The notes beneath the pieces are model-generated. The model searched no databases. It was not told the origin of the DNA and saw only the letters and a list, made by a program, of their open reading frames with translations. Positions 16,721-25,115 of a stretch of DNA of 64,000 nucleotides are shown piece after piece. Source of the DNA: Pontivivens ytuae (GTDB lineage Bacteria > Pseudomonadota > Alphaproteobacteria > Rhodobacterales > Rhodobacteraceae). Position numbers and translations under genes: made by a program. The stretch is from assembly GCF_015679265.1 (NCBI RefSeq), contig NZ_CP064942.1, forward strand, positions 682,001 to 746,000. The letters are read 5' to 3'. Each line of letters begins with the position of its first letter. Position 1 is the stretch's first letter.

Positions 16721-17137
16721 ATGATTGCCTACGTCACAGTCGGTGCGGATGATATCGCGCGAGCAAAACGCTTCTACTCAGCATTCCTTCCGGATCTGGG
16801 TTATGAGCTGGAGGAAGGTCCTGCCGGCCTCAGTTACGCGCTACCCGTCCGGCCGGGTCAGTCTGTCGTTCCGCCGGAGTTCTACGTCAAACTCACCTTC
16901 GACGGGCGTCCGGCCTCCGCTGGCAACGGCTCCATGGTCGCATTCGAGGCAAGCAGCCAGAAGCAGGTTAGCGCCCTCCACGCTGCCGCGCTTCTGGCGG
17001 GCGGGTCCGACGAGGGACAGCCGGGCTTTCGCCCGTCGTATGGGCCTCATTTCTATGTCGGCTACCTTCGCGACCCTCAGGGCAACAAGATCGCACTCTT
17101 CTCCAGCAATCCGAATGAACCGGGACGAGACGGATAG
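16721..17137 (+). CDS. VOC-superfamily (glyoxalase/bleomycin-resistance-like) protein
   Basis: The 138-residue protein starts MIAYVTVGADDIARAKRFYS and ends with YVGYLRDPQGNKIALFSSNP, the classic VOC beta-alpha-beta-beta-beta pattern with a C-terminal metal-ligand-like strand. ATG 16721 is chosen because the family begins with this strand; an upstream in-frame ATG gives an unrelated leader. Possible roles include isomerase, dioxygenase or drug binding. It stands alone, preceded by a 289-base AT-richer gap. Confidence 0.85.
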   Translation: MIAYVTVGADDIARAKRFYSAFLPDLGYELEEGPAGLSYALPVRPGQSVVPPEFYVKLTFDGRPASAGNGSMVAFEASSQKQVSALHAAALLAGGSDEGQPGFRPSYGPHFYVGYLRDPQGNKIALFSSNPNEPGRDG

Positions 17138-17340
17138 CGCGACCATACGGAAGGTAACAGCCGTCTGCGTCGTTGCAGAAGATCCGGACGACAAGTCCGC
17201 AGCGGACAGTCTCGCATCACCGCGCCTCCACGTTCAGTTCATGGCGTGAAGTTTAGGGTCGTCCGAATTTCAACACGCAGGCACGGGCTTGAAGGGTTCC
17301 GATCCGATACTCACCTCGGTGGGAGGAGAGAGGAGATCCC

Positions 17341-17832
17341 ATGAAACGCCCTGCATTCGCCGCCCTCGCCCTCAGCGCCCTGCTTCTGAACCCGGCGCTC
17401 GCCCAGACCCTGCCCCAACACGATGCAGGCCGCGCGATGGGGGAGAACTTCGCCCAGCGCATCGACGCGGATACCGATGGCATCATCGGGGAGGGGGAGC
17501 TGCTAAGCTTCGGCGAGGGGGTCTTCGCCTCGATCGACACGGATGGGGACGGCACGGTCTCGCTCGCCGAGATGCGGGACTGGCGCTACGGCATGGCCGA
17601 TCTGGCGGAGTTCCGCGAGCGGACGCAGGCCTACGAGACGTCGATCGCGGTGCTGTTCGACATGTTCGACCGGAACAATGACGGGTCGGTCAGCGTGGCC
17701 GAGCACGAGCACGCGCTGCGGATGTCGTCGCGCTATGCCGACCTAGACGAGGACGGCGTGCTGAGCTGGGACGAGTACCTGGAGGGCTTCATCTTCAACA
17801 TCGCGATGCGCAACGCGCTGACAGAGCGCTGA
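17341..17832 (+). CDS. Exported EF-hand calcium-binding protein
   Basis: The 163-residue product has a signal peptide (MKRPAFAALALSALLLNPAL, cleavage after AQA-like ALAQ). Four EF-hand loops follow: DADTDGIIGEGE, DTDGDGTVSLAE, DRNNDGSVSVAE and DLDEDGVLSWDE, all with acidic ligands at positions 1, 3, 5 and 12. It is probably a periplasmic calcium sensor or buffer. A GGAGG-rich ribosome site precedes the ATG. It is convergent with the permease that ends at 17837. Confidence 0.88.
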   Translation: MKRPAFAALALSALLLNPALAQTLPQHDAGRAMGENFAQRIDADTDGIIGEGELLSFGEGVFASIDTDGDGTVSLAEMRDWRYGMADLAEFRERTQAYETSIAVLFDMFDRNNDGSVSVAEHEHALRMSSRYADLDEDGVLSWDEYLEGFIFNIAMRNALTER

Positions 17833-17836
17833 GGCC

Positions 17837-19222
17837 TCAGAACGAGCCGAAGGCCGAGCCCAGCGCAATGACCGCCACAAGGGCTGCGAGCGGCGCGAGA
17901 ACGGCGACGACCGCGATGTCGCCGTAGCTCTCGCGGTGCGTGAGACCACAGATGCCGAGCAGCGTGATGACCGCCCCGTTATGCGGCAGGCTGTCGAGCC
18001 CGCCGGTCGCGATGGTGGTCACCCGGTGCAGCAGGTCGGGGGAGATGCCGGCCGCCATCCCCTGTTCGAGGTAACGGTCGCCCAGCGCCTCCAACGCGAT
18101 GCTCATGCCACCGGAGGCTGAGCCGGTGAGCCCCGCGAGCAGATTGGTGGAGAGTGCGAGGGAGACGAGGGGGCCACCGCCCACGCTCTCCACCGCTTCG
18201 GAGACCATGGCGAAGGCAGGCAAAGCCGCGACGACGGCGCCGAAGCCGACGAGGCTCGCGGTGTTGAAGATCGGCAGGACCGCGGCGCTTGCCCCGTCGC
18301 CGATATCCTTCTGGGGCGCGATGCGGGGCAGGTTCGTAAGCAGGATCAGGAGGATGGCCACCGTCAGGGCCACGATGATCGACCAGATGCCCCGAACCTC
18401 CGCGATGGTGGTCGCGCCGTATCGCGGCTCGGCGAGGTAGGAGGTGTCGAGCGCGGGGAAGAGGTGGACGCTCAGCACGTAGTTGAGCGAGATGACGACG
18501 AGGATCGGCAGCCCGGCGAGCCAGAAGGGCGGACGGGGGCCGGGTTCGGCGTCCGGGGCCGCCCGTGCGCTGCCGGGATGCAGCCCGAACCCCTCCCCGG
18601 CGATCCCCGCCTGCCGCTTGCGATAGAGCAGCCAGCCGAGGCCCGCGCCCGCCATGATCGCCGCCGCGATGAGGCCCAAGCCCGGCGCTGCGAAAGGCGT
18701 GGTGCCGAAATAGGGCATCGGGATCGCGTTCTGGATCGCGGGCGTGCCCGGCATCGCCGTCATGGTGAAGGTGAAGGCGCCCAGCGCGATGGTCGCGGGG
18801 ATCAGGCGTTTGGGAATGTCGGCGGCGCGAAACAGTGCCTCGGCCACCGGATAGATCGCGAAGGCCACGACGAAGAGCGAGACACCGCCATAAGTGAGCA
18901 CCGCGCAGGCGAGCACCACGGCGGGAATGGCTTGTGCGGGACCCAGCCGCTCCACGATCCCGTCGGCGATGGCCGCGGCCGATCCGCTGGTATCCATCAG
19001 GCGCCCGAAGATGGCGCCGAGCAGGAAGAGCGGGAAATAGGTCACGATGAAGCGGCCCGTCGCGGGCATGAAGACCTGCGTGTAGGTTGCGAGCCCGGGT
19101 GCGAGCGAAAACCCGGCCGCGACCAGCGCCATGATCGGGGCGACGACCAGCACACTCGCCCCGCGATAGGCGAGATAGATCAGGAGGCCCAGCGCCAGGA
19201 CGATGCCGAAAAGGCCGATCAT
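17837..19222 (-). CDS. GntP-family permease (gluconate/organic-acid:H+ symporter-like)
   Basis: The 461-residue membrane protein begins MIGLFGIVLALGLLIYLAYR and has about 12-14 hydrophobic helices. Conserved GntP features include GAIFGRLMDTSGSA, the TMTAMPGTPAIQNAIPMPYF block, and a C-terminal GGLDSLPHNGAVITLLGICG. Such inner-membrane carriers take up gluconate, hydroxybutyrate or other small acids. No sugar-acid enzymes lie beside it, so the substrate is open. It may be read with, or against, the nearby AraC regulator. Confidence 0.88.
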   Translation of the reverse strand: MIGLFGIVLALGLLIYLAYRGASVLVVAPIMALVAAGFSLAPGLATYTQVFMPATGRFIVTYFPLFLLGAIFGRLMDTSGSAAAIADGIVERLGPAQAIPAVVLACAVLTYGGVSLFVVAFAIYPVAEALFRAADIPKRLIPATIALGAFTFTMTAMPGTPAIQNAIPMPYFGTTPFAAPGLGLIAAAIMAGAGLGWLLYRKRQAGIAGEGFGLHPGSARAAPDAEPGPRPPFWLAGLPILVVISLNYVLSVHLFPALDTSYLAEPRYGATTIAEVRGIWSIIVALTVAILLILLTNLPRIAPQKDIGDGASAAVLPIFNTASLVGFGAVVAALPAFAMVSEAVESVGGGPLVSLALSTNLLAGLTGSASGGMSIALEALGDRYLEQGMAAGISPDLLHRVTTIATGGLDSLPHNGAVITLLGICGLTHRESYGDIAVVAVLAPLAALVAVIALGSAFGSF

Positions 19223-19378
19223 GCGGCGCCCGGCGTCGGGACCAGGGCGTGTTGGAAACCGGTCGGGCCGGATCCTCGCCCTCTGATGCGCCCTGCCTCC
19301 ATCGCCCCACCCGATCCTTGCCAGCCTCCCTGAGATCAGGTCGCCTCCGCGCCGACGCAAGGGGCTGGCGGCAGGATT

Positions 19379-20314
19379 TCAGCGGAAGGCGGCGCGGTAG
19401 CGGGCGGGGCTCAGCCCGAGGCGCTTCTTGAAGGCGGTCGAGAGGTGGGCCTGGCTCGAAAACCCCGTCTGAACAGCGATCTCCGCGATGCCCAGATCGG
19501 TCTGTGCAAGCAGATCCCGCGCCTTGCTGAGCCGCCGCCCGATGATGAAATCGCGCGGCGCCTCGCCGGTGGCAGCCTGGAACGCGCGGGAGAAGTGCGA
19601 GCGGCTGAGCCCGGCCTCGGCGGCGAGGTCCTCCACCGCGATCTTCTCGCACAACTGGTCGTCGACATGGCGCAGGATGCGGTGGAGCAGGTGCGGGGAG
19701 AGCGCCTCCTTCACCTCCCGCCCGATGGCCTGGCCGAGAAAGGCGCAGGCGAGCCGCGCCATCATCGCATCGGCCAGCGCGCCCAGATAGGCGGGCTCGA
19801 CCAGCGGATCGCCCAGGAGCGAGCGGCGCACCTCCTGCTGAAGGGCTGCGAAGCCGCTATCGGCGAACTCCTCGATCACCTGCGGCGCCCAGCGCCGGCC
19901 ACGGGCGGCGGCGCCGATCACTGCCTCGGCCCGCTCGGGCTCGACGGTCATGCAGAGGAACTCGACCGCGTCCTCCATCCGGGCGCGCACCAGCGTCTCG
20001 GGCGGGACGACGAAGGCCGAGCCCGCAGCCCAGCTTCGCCGCCGCACGGTCCCGTCGCCGATCGAGACGTCGGCCACGGCGCGGGCGAACGGGGTGAAGA
20101 CGAAGTAATGCGGGATGCAGTAGGCAAGCTCGAAATCGATGGGCGGGTGCAGGATGAAGCGCACGCCGTCATCGCCCGCCACGCCGCCCCATTCCGGCAG
20201 CTTCGTGACCGGCGGCCCGCTGAAATCGATGCGGCGAGAGGCGGCGGCACGCAGCCGAAACCGCCCCGCCATCTCGCGCTCGTCCTGTGCTGGTTCCTGT
20301 GCCATGCCGCTCAT
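19379..20314 (-). CDS. AraC-family transcriptional regulator
   Basis: The 311-residue protein from ATG 20314 has a cupin-like N-terminal sensing region and a C-terminal double helix-turn-helix: KIAVEDLAAEAGLSRSHFSR, then DLGIAEIAVQTGFSSQAHLS, ending with the LGLSPARYRAAF signature. The MAQEP start 9 bases downstream is also possible. It is divergent from the isochorismatase-like hydrolase at 20557, its likely target. Confidence 0.9.
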   Translation of the reverse strand: MSGMAQEPAQDEREMAGRFRLRAAASRRIDFSGPPVTKLPEWGGVAGDDGVRFILHPPIDFELAYCIPHYFVFTPFARAVADVSIGDGTVRRRSWAAGSAFVVPPETLVRARMEDAVEFLCMTVEPERAEAVIGAAARGRRWAPQVIEEFADSGFAALQQEVRRSLLGDPLVEPAYLGALADAMMARLACAFLGQAIGREVKEALSPHLLHRILRHVDDQLCEKIAVEDLAAEAGLSRSHFSRAFQAATGEAPRDFIIGRRLSKARDLLAQTDLGIAEIAVQTGFSSQAHLSTAFKKRLGLSPARYRAAFR

Positions 20315-20556
20315 GTTGCCCTGCCCGGCGCGCGGGGCAAGGCGCGTGGGTTCGAAAATCGCACGAACATGAAAAGCGCCGCGCATGGATGGAAGCCGTG
20401 CGCCACGATGCTCCTCATCTCAACCGCAACGAAACCGACGGCACCGATTTGCAAGGCATGCCCCGGCTTCGTCGCCCGGATCACGTCCCTGCAAGGTGCC
20501 GCGATCCGATGGAAAGGCCACGCGGCAGGTGCCGCGACGATCCAGAGGGAAGGAGC

Positions 20557-21261
20557 ATGACCATGACTGCGAATATCGATCTTCTGACGCCGGACAACAG
20601 CCAGATCATCTTCATCGACCACCAGCCGCAGATGGCCTTCGGCGTTGCCTCCATCGACCGGCAGACGCTGAAGAACAACACGGTGGCGCTGGCCAAGGCG
20701 GCGAAGCTCTTCGGCATCCCGACAACCGTCACGACGGTGGAGACCGACAGCTTCTCGGGCAACACATATCCGGAGCTGCTGGAGGTCTTTCCCGATCACG
20801 ACATCCTGGAGCGGACCTCGATGAACTCCTGGGACGACCAGAAGGTGCGCGACGCGCTGGAGGCCGCGGGCCGCAAGAAGGTCATCGTCTCGGGCCTGTG
20901 GACGGGCATCTGCAACAACATGTTCGCCTTCTCCGCCATGCAGGAGGGCGGCTACGAGATCTACATGGTGGCCGATGCGTCCGGTGATACCTCGCCCGAG
21001 GCGCATGACACGGCGATGAACCGGATGGCCCATGGCGGCGTCGTGCCGATGACCACGATCCAGACGATGCTGGAATGGCAGCGTGACTGGGCGCGGCGCG
21101 ATACCTATGACGGCCTGATGGACATCATCCGCGAGCATGGCGGGGCCTACGGGATGGGCGTCGACTACGCCTACACCCACGTCCACAAGGCGCCCGCGCG
21201 CTTTGCCGGCGGCAAGCGGCTCGACCCCGTGGCCGCAGCGATCAAGCCGGCCGCGGAGTAG
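20557..21261 (+). CDS. Isochorismatase-family cysteine hydrolase (YcaC-like)
   Basis: The 234-residue protein has Asp21 in IFIDHQPQM and Cys119 in SGLWTGICNNM, the expected catalytic aspartate and cysteine of the family, with the LWTGIC block typical of YcaC-like members. YcaC-like proteins hydrolyse small amides or hydroxamates of uncertain identity. ATG 20557 follows GGAAGGAG. The gene is divergent from the AraC regulator and precedes the XapX gene. Confidence 0.87.
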   Translation: MTMTANIDLLTPDNSQIIFIDHQPQMAFGVASIDRQTLKNNTVALAKAAKLFGIPTTVTTVETDSFSGNTYPELLEVFPDHDILERTSMNSWDDQKVRDALEAAGRKKVIVSGLWTGICNNMFAFSAMQEGGYEIYMVADASGDTSPEAHDTAMNRMAHGGVVPMTTIQTMLEWQRDWARRDTYDGLMDIIREHGGAYGMGVDYAYTHVHKAPARFAGGKRLDPVAAAIKPAAE

Positions 21262-21408
21262 GCCCTACGACCTGACAGCACAGGTCCCCGGGTCCCGATC
21301 GGGTCCGGTGGCCCCGGGATCGCGCGGAACGGCGCGATCCCGATCATCAACCTCAAGTCGTTCAGGGAAGCCCTCAACGCCCCCTCTTACGGCATGAAGG
21401 AGGCGACA

Positions 21409-21657
21409 ATGGATTGGAAACCCTACGCGATCTCCCTTGCGGTCGGGCTGCTGGTGGGCGGGCTATACGCTCTCCTCAACACCCGCTCGCCCGCGCCGCC
21501 GGTCATCGCTCTCCTGGGGCTGCTCGGCATGCTGGCGGGGGAGAGCCTCGTGTCCTGGGCGCGCAGCCAGATGACGCTGTCTCAGGCCGCGGATCACTGC
21601 CTGCAGGGCAAGAGCTTCGCCGCGGAAACAGTTCGTGCCGAGACGAAGGACGTCTGA
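21409..21657 (+). CDS. XapX-domain small membrane protein
   Basis: The 82-residue protein (MDWKPYAISLAVGLLVGGLY) has two hydrophobic helices around the conserved XapX block (LNTRSPAPPVIALLGLLGML, then AGE). Its function is unknown; XapX genes often accompany hydrolases like the one upstream. GAAGGAGG precedes the ATG at 21409. The tail has one cysteine and is hydrophilic. Confidence 0.85.
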   Translation: MDWKPYAISLAVGLLVGGLYALLNTRSPAPPVIALLGLLGMLAGESLVSWARSQMTLSQAADHCLQGKSFAAETVRAETKDV

Positions 21658-21721
21658 GCCCCCAGATGGTTGGGCGGGGGCGCAGGATCGTCCCCGTCCA
21701 GCAAGAGTGAGGAGAGTGAAG

Positions 21722-22582
21722 ATGAAGTACACGATCGCAACCCTGATGGCCGCAGGTCTCGCCACCGCCGCTCCGGCGCAGGACCGCACGGTCACGCTCG
21801 GCCAGGTCGGCCTGAGCTTCTACGCCGTCGTCGGCGGCGTCGTGCAGGAGGTGCTGGAGGAGCGCGGCTACACCGTCGAGGTGATCGAGGGAAGCCATTC
21901 CGAGATCTTCCCGATGCTCGGCGCGGGCGAGGTCGACCTGCTCGCCGCGGCCTGGCTGCCGGGCGGACATGCGGCCCTTTACGAGCCGGTGGAGGACGTG
22001 ACCTTCCAGATCGCGCCGATCTACGAGGAGGCGCGCTTCTTCTGGGTGGTGCCGTCCTACGTGCCGGAGGACATGGTCTCGTCTATCGAGGATCTCGCGC
22101 GTCCCGAAGTGGCCGAGCGGATGCCCGACACCATCATCAGCCTGCCCGAGGCGACGGGCCTGACCACCGGCGGACGGCGGGTGATGGAGGCGTACGATCT
22201 CGGCAGTGCCGGTTACACGCTGGAGGCCGCACCGCCCGCCAACTGGATCGGCACGTTCGAGACCGCCGTGCGGAACGAGGAGTGGGTGGTCTTCCCGCTC
22301 TGGCAACCGCAATGGGTGAACGCGGCCCACGACATCCGCGCGCTCGACGAGCCGCAGAACGCCTATGGCGATCCCGACACCGCCTGGCTGATCGGGCATG
22401 AGAGCCTGCGCGACACGGTCGATGCGGAGACGCTGGCCCTGCTCGAGGCGATCCGCCTGCCGGTCGATGTGGTGACCGAGATGGACCGCCGCGTGAACGT
22501 CGATGGCCTGTCGCCGCGCGAGGCGGCGCAGAGCTGGATGGAGGAGAACCCCGCGGCGGTCGCCGCCTGGGGCTCCAGCTAA
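21722..22582 (+). CDS. Glycine-betaine/proline-type substrate-binding protein (OpuAC family)
   Basis: The 286-residue protein has a short signal peptide (MKYTIATLMAAGLATAAPAQ). The OpuAC fold follows, with a binding region containing AAWLPGGHAALY, PSYVPEDMV, LPEATGLTTGGRRVMEAY and PLWQPQWVNA. Such periplasmic proteins hand quaternary amines to an ABC importer. No permease or ATPase lies nearby, so the protein may serve a distant transporter or act as an orphan binder. It follows XapX by 64 bases. Confidence 0.85.
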   Translation: MKYTIATLMAAGLATAAPAQDRTVTLGQVGLSFYAVVGGVVQEVLEERGYTVEVIEGSHSEIFPMLGAGEVDLLAAAWLPGGHAALYEPVEDVTFQIAPIYEEARFFWVVPSYVPEDMVSSIEDLARPEVAERMPDTIISLPEATGLTTGGRRVMEAYDLGSAGYTLEAAPPANWIGTFETAVRNEEWVVFPLWQPQWVNAAHDIRALDEPQNAYGDPDTAWLIGHESLRDTVDAETLALLEAIRLPVDVVTEMDRRVNVDGLSPREAAQSWMEENPAAVAAWGSS

Positions 22583-22594
22583 AGGGGTGAAGCG

Positions 22595-24196
22595 ATGGTG
22601 AGCGAGACGCAGGCAAAGTCCCCGGCCGCCGCACCGGGAGCATGGGCACCCTTCGCCCATGCTCCGTTCGCGGTGCTGTGGGTGGCCACGGTCGTGTCCA
22701 ATGTCGGGACCTGGATGAACGATGTTGGTGCGGGCTGGCTGATGACCGAGCTCTCGCCCTCGCCGCTGGTCGTCGCCGGGGTGCAGGCGGCGACCACGCT
22801 GCCGGTCTTCCTTTTCGCGCTGCTGGCCGGGGCGGTGGCCGACATCGTGGACCGGCGGCGGATGCTGCTGGTGGTCAACGTTGCGCTCGGCGTCGTGACC
22901 ACCCTGCTCGCGCTCACCGTGGCGGCAGGGGCGATGACGCCGCTCCTGCTGCTCGTCTTCACCTTCCTGCTCGGCACCGGGGCGGCGTTTCTGGCGCCGG
23001 CCTGGCAGGCGATCGTGCCGAAACTGGTGCCACGGCCCGAGCTACCCTCGGCCATCGCGCTGAACTCCATGGGCATCAACGTGAGCCGGGCGATCGGGCC
23101 GGCGCTGGCGGGTTTCCTGATCGTGGCGCTCGGCATCTGGTCGCCCTTCGCGGTGAACGCCGTGAGCTTCGTGGTGATCGTGGCCGCCCTTCTGTGGTGG
23201 ACCCCACCCGCGGAGCCTGCCCGCCGCCTGCCGCCGGAGCATGTGACCGGCGCAATCCGGGCCGGGCTACGCTACGCGATGAACAGCGGGCCGCTGAAGG
23301 CGACGCTGGTGCGGGCCGCCGCCTTCTTCGCCTTCGCCTCGGCCTACTGGGCGATGCTGCCGCTGATCGCGCGGGAGGTGCTGGCGGGCGGGCCGACGCT
23401 CTACGGCATCCTGCTTGCGGCCGTCGGCGCGGGTGCCGTGGGTGGCGCCCTGATCCTGCCCGCGATCCGCAAGGCGCTCGGTGCCGACCGGACCGTGGCG
23501 GCGGGGACGCTCGGCACGGCGCTGGTGCTCGCGGCCTTCGCCGTGGTCCCGAACTCGGTGGTCGCAGCCGTCGCCTCGGCGCTGGCGGGGGTGAGCTGGA
23601 TCGCGGTTCTGTCGAGCCTCCACGTCTCGGCCCAGACCGCCCTGCCCGACTGGGTGCGGGCGCGCGGGCTCTCGATCTTCCTCACCGTGTTCTTCGGCGC
23701 GATGTCGGCGGGCAGCCTCGTCTGGGGTCAGGTGGCGAGCATGGCGGGGATCCCCACGGCACTGCTGATCGCCGCGGCGGGCGCGGTGGCGCTGATCCCG
23801 CTCACCTGGCGGGCGAAGCTGGGACAGGGGGCGGAGCTCGACCTTGCGCCCTCGATGCACTGGCCGGAGCCCATCGTGGCGGCGGAGAATGCGGAGGAGC
23901 GCGGGCCGGTCATGATCCAGATCACCTACGATGTGGCCGAGGGCGATCACGCCGCCTTCCGCGACCTGATGACGGAGATGGCCCACGCCCGGCGGCGCGG
24001 CGGTGGCTATGGCTGGACGCTGCTGCAGGACGCGGCCAGCCCCGAACGCTTCGTGGAGACCTGGTACGAGAGCTCATGGCTCGAACACCTGCGCCACCAC
24101 GAGCGGGTGAGCGAGGCGGATCGCGCGGTGCAGGACCGGGTAAAGGCGCTCACGCGCGGCGAGCCCGAGGTGCAGCACTATCTCGGCGGCGCATAA
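22595..24196 (+). CDS. MFS exporter with C-terminal ABM-like domain
   Basis: The 533-residue protein has about 12 hydrophobic helices of the MFS_3/enterobactin-exporter type (APFAHAPFAVLWVATVVSNV, DRRRMLLVVNVALGV). A soluble tail of about 110 residues (VMIQITYDVAEGDHAAFRDL, then SWLEHLRHHERVSEADR) resembles the ABM/NIPSNAP ferredoxin-like fold. This fusion recurs in alphaproteobacteria. A ribosome site lies in GGGGTGAAGCG. Export of a small toxic or signalling molecule is likely. Confidence 0.88.
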   Translation: MVSETQAKSPAAAPGAWAPFAHAPFAVLWVATVVSNVGTWMNDVGAGWLMTELSPSPLVVAGVQAATTLPVFLFALLAGAVADIVDRRRMLLVVNVALGVVTTLLALTVAAGAMTPLLLLVFTFLLGTGAAFLAPAWQAIVPKLVPRPELPSAIALNSMGINVSRAIGPALAGFLIVALGIWSPFAVNAVSFVVIVAALLWWTPPAEPARRLPPEHVTGAIRAGLRYAMNSGPLKATLVRAAAFFAFASAYWAMLPLIAREVLAGGPTLYGILLAAVGAGAVGGALILPAIRKALGADRTVAAGTLGTALVLAAFAVVPNSVVAAVASALAGVSWIAVLSSLHVSAQTALPDWVRARGLSIFLTVFFGAMSAGSLVWGQVASMAGIPTALLIAAAGAVALIPLTWRAKLGQGAELDLAPSMHWPEPIVAAENAEERGPVMIQITYDVAEGDHAAFRDLMTEMAHARRRGGGYGWTLLQDAASPERFVETWYESSWLEHLRHHERVSEADRAVQDRVKALTRGEPEVQHYLGGA

Positions 24197-24214
24197 CAGC
24201 GCCGCCGCCAGGCC

Positions 24215-25000
24215 TCACGACGCGGGCTCGACCGCCTTGCGGTAGATGTGCCAGGAGGCATGGCCAAGGATCGGGAACACGAGCACCATCCCGAGGAACA
24301 GCGGCAGCATCGCGATGAAGACCGCGATGGCCACCATGAGGCCCCAGAAGATCATCGCCTCGCGGTTCTCGACCACGGCCTTCACGCTGCTGATCATGGC
24401 GGTGACCACGTCGATGTCCCGGTCCATCAGCATCGGGACCCCGACCACGGAGATCGAGAAGAGAAGGGCCGCCAGCGCCGCCCCGATCACCGTGCCGACC
24501 ACCAGCATGGTCAGGCCCTGCGCCGTGAAATAGACGTCGAGCGAGGTCATCACGTTGGTCATCGTCGCCGTCCCGAAGGAAATGGCGAAGATCACCCGCG
24601 CGAGCACGATCCAGAACAGGAAGCCGAAGACGGTCAGCACCGCGAAGAACGGCAGTTGCGAGTTGTTCTGGCGAAAGCCCGCCTTGAGGATCGGCCCCCA
24701 GGACAGCTCCTCCCCCGCCTCCAGCCGACGGGAGACCTCGTAGAGGCCGACGGCGGCGAAGGGGCCGATCAGCGGGAAGCCGGCGGCGAAGGGCAGGATC
24801 CAGTAGCTCGCGTCACCCAGGAACAGCGCCCAGGTGATCGCGATGCCCACGACCGAGAACACCGCCCCGAAGAAGAGCCCGTAGACCGGCGCGCGCTGGA
24901 AATCGTTCAACCCGGCCTTCAGCGAGGCGGTCACGTCCTCGCGGGTGAGCGAACGGATCTGCGGAAGCGGCGTCGTGGCAGGGATGCTGGTCATGGCCAT
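24215..25000 (-). CDS. DUF2189-family integral membrane protein
   Basis: The 261-residue protein has about six hydrophobic helices and the family pattern IRSLTREDVTASLKAGLNDF, then FPLIGPFAAVGLYEVSRRLE. The function is unknown; the fold is typical of cytoplasmic-membrane proteins. ATG 25000 is used, and ATG 24994 is an in-frame alternative. It is convergent with the MFS gene and lies downstream of the dnaE2 operon. Confidence 0.85.
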   Translation of the reverse strand: MAMTSIPATTPLPQIRSLTREDVTASLKAGLNDFQRAPVYGLFFGAVFSVVGIAITWALFLGDASYWILPFAAGFPLIGPFAAVGLYEVSRRLEAGEELSWGPILKAGFRQNNSQLPFFAVLTVFGFLFWIVLARVIFAISFGTATMTNVMTSLDVYFTAQGLTMLVVGTVIGAALAALLFSISVVGVPMLMDRDIDVVTAMISSVKAVVENREAMIFWGLMVAIAVFIAMLPLFLGMVLVFPILGHASWHIYRKAVEPAS

Positions 25001-25115
25001 GTCTCCTGTTGTCCGCAGTCGATGGTGCGGCAAGCCGCCTCGGGTGGCAAGCGTACCATGGTCGCGGAGGTCGCGCATCAGGGCCACGTTAGCGCGGTGA
25101 GGGGGCCGGGTCGCG

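Noticed and set aside
18464..19333. Plus-strand frame inside the permease gene
   Set aside because: Composition is Arg/Gly/Asp/His-rich antisense of a membrane protein, with no ribosome site.
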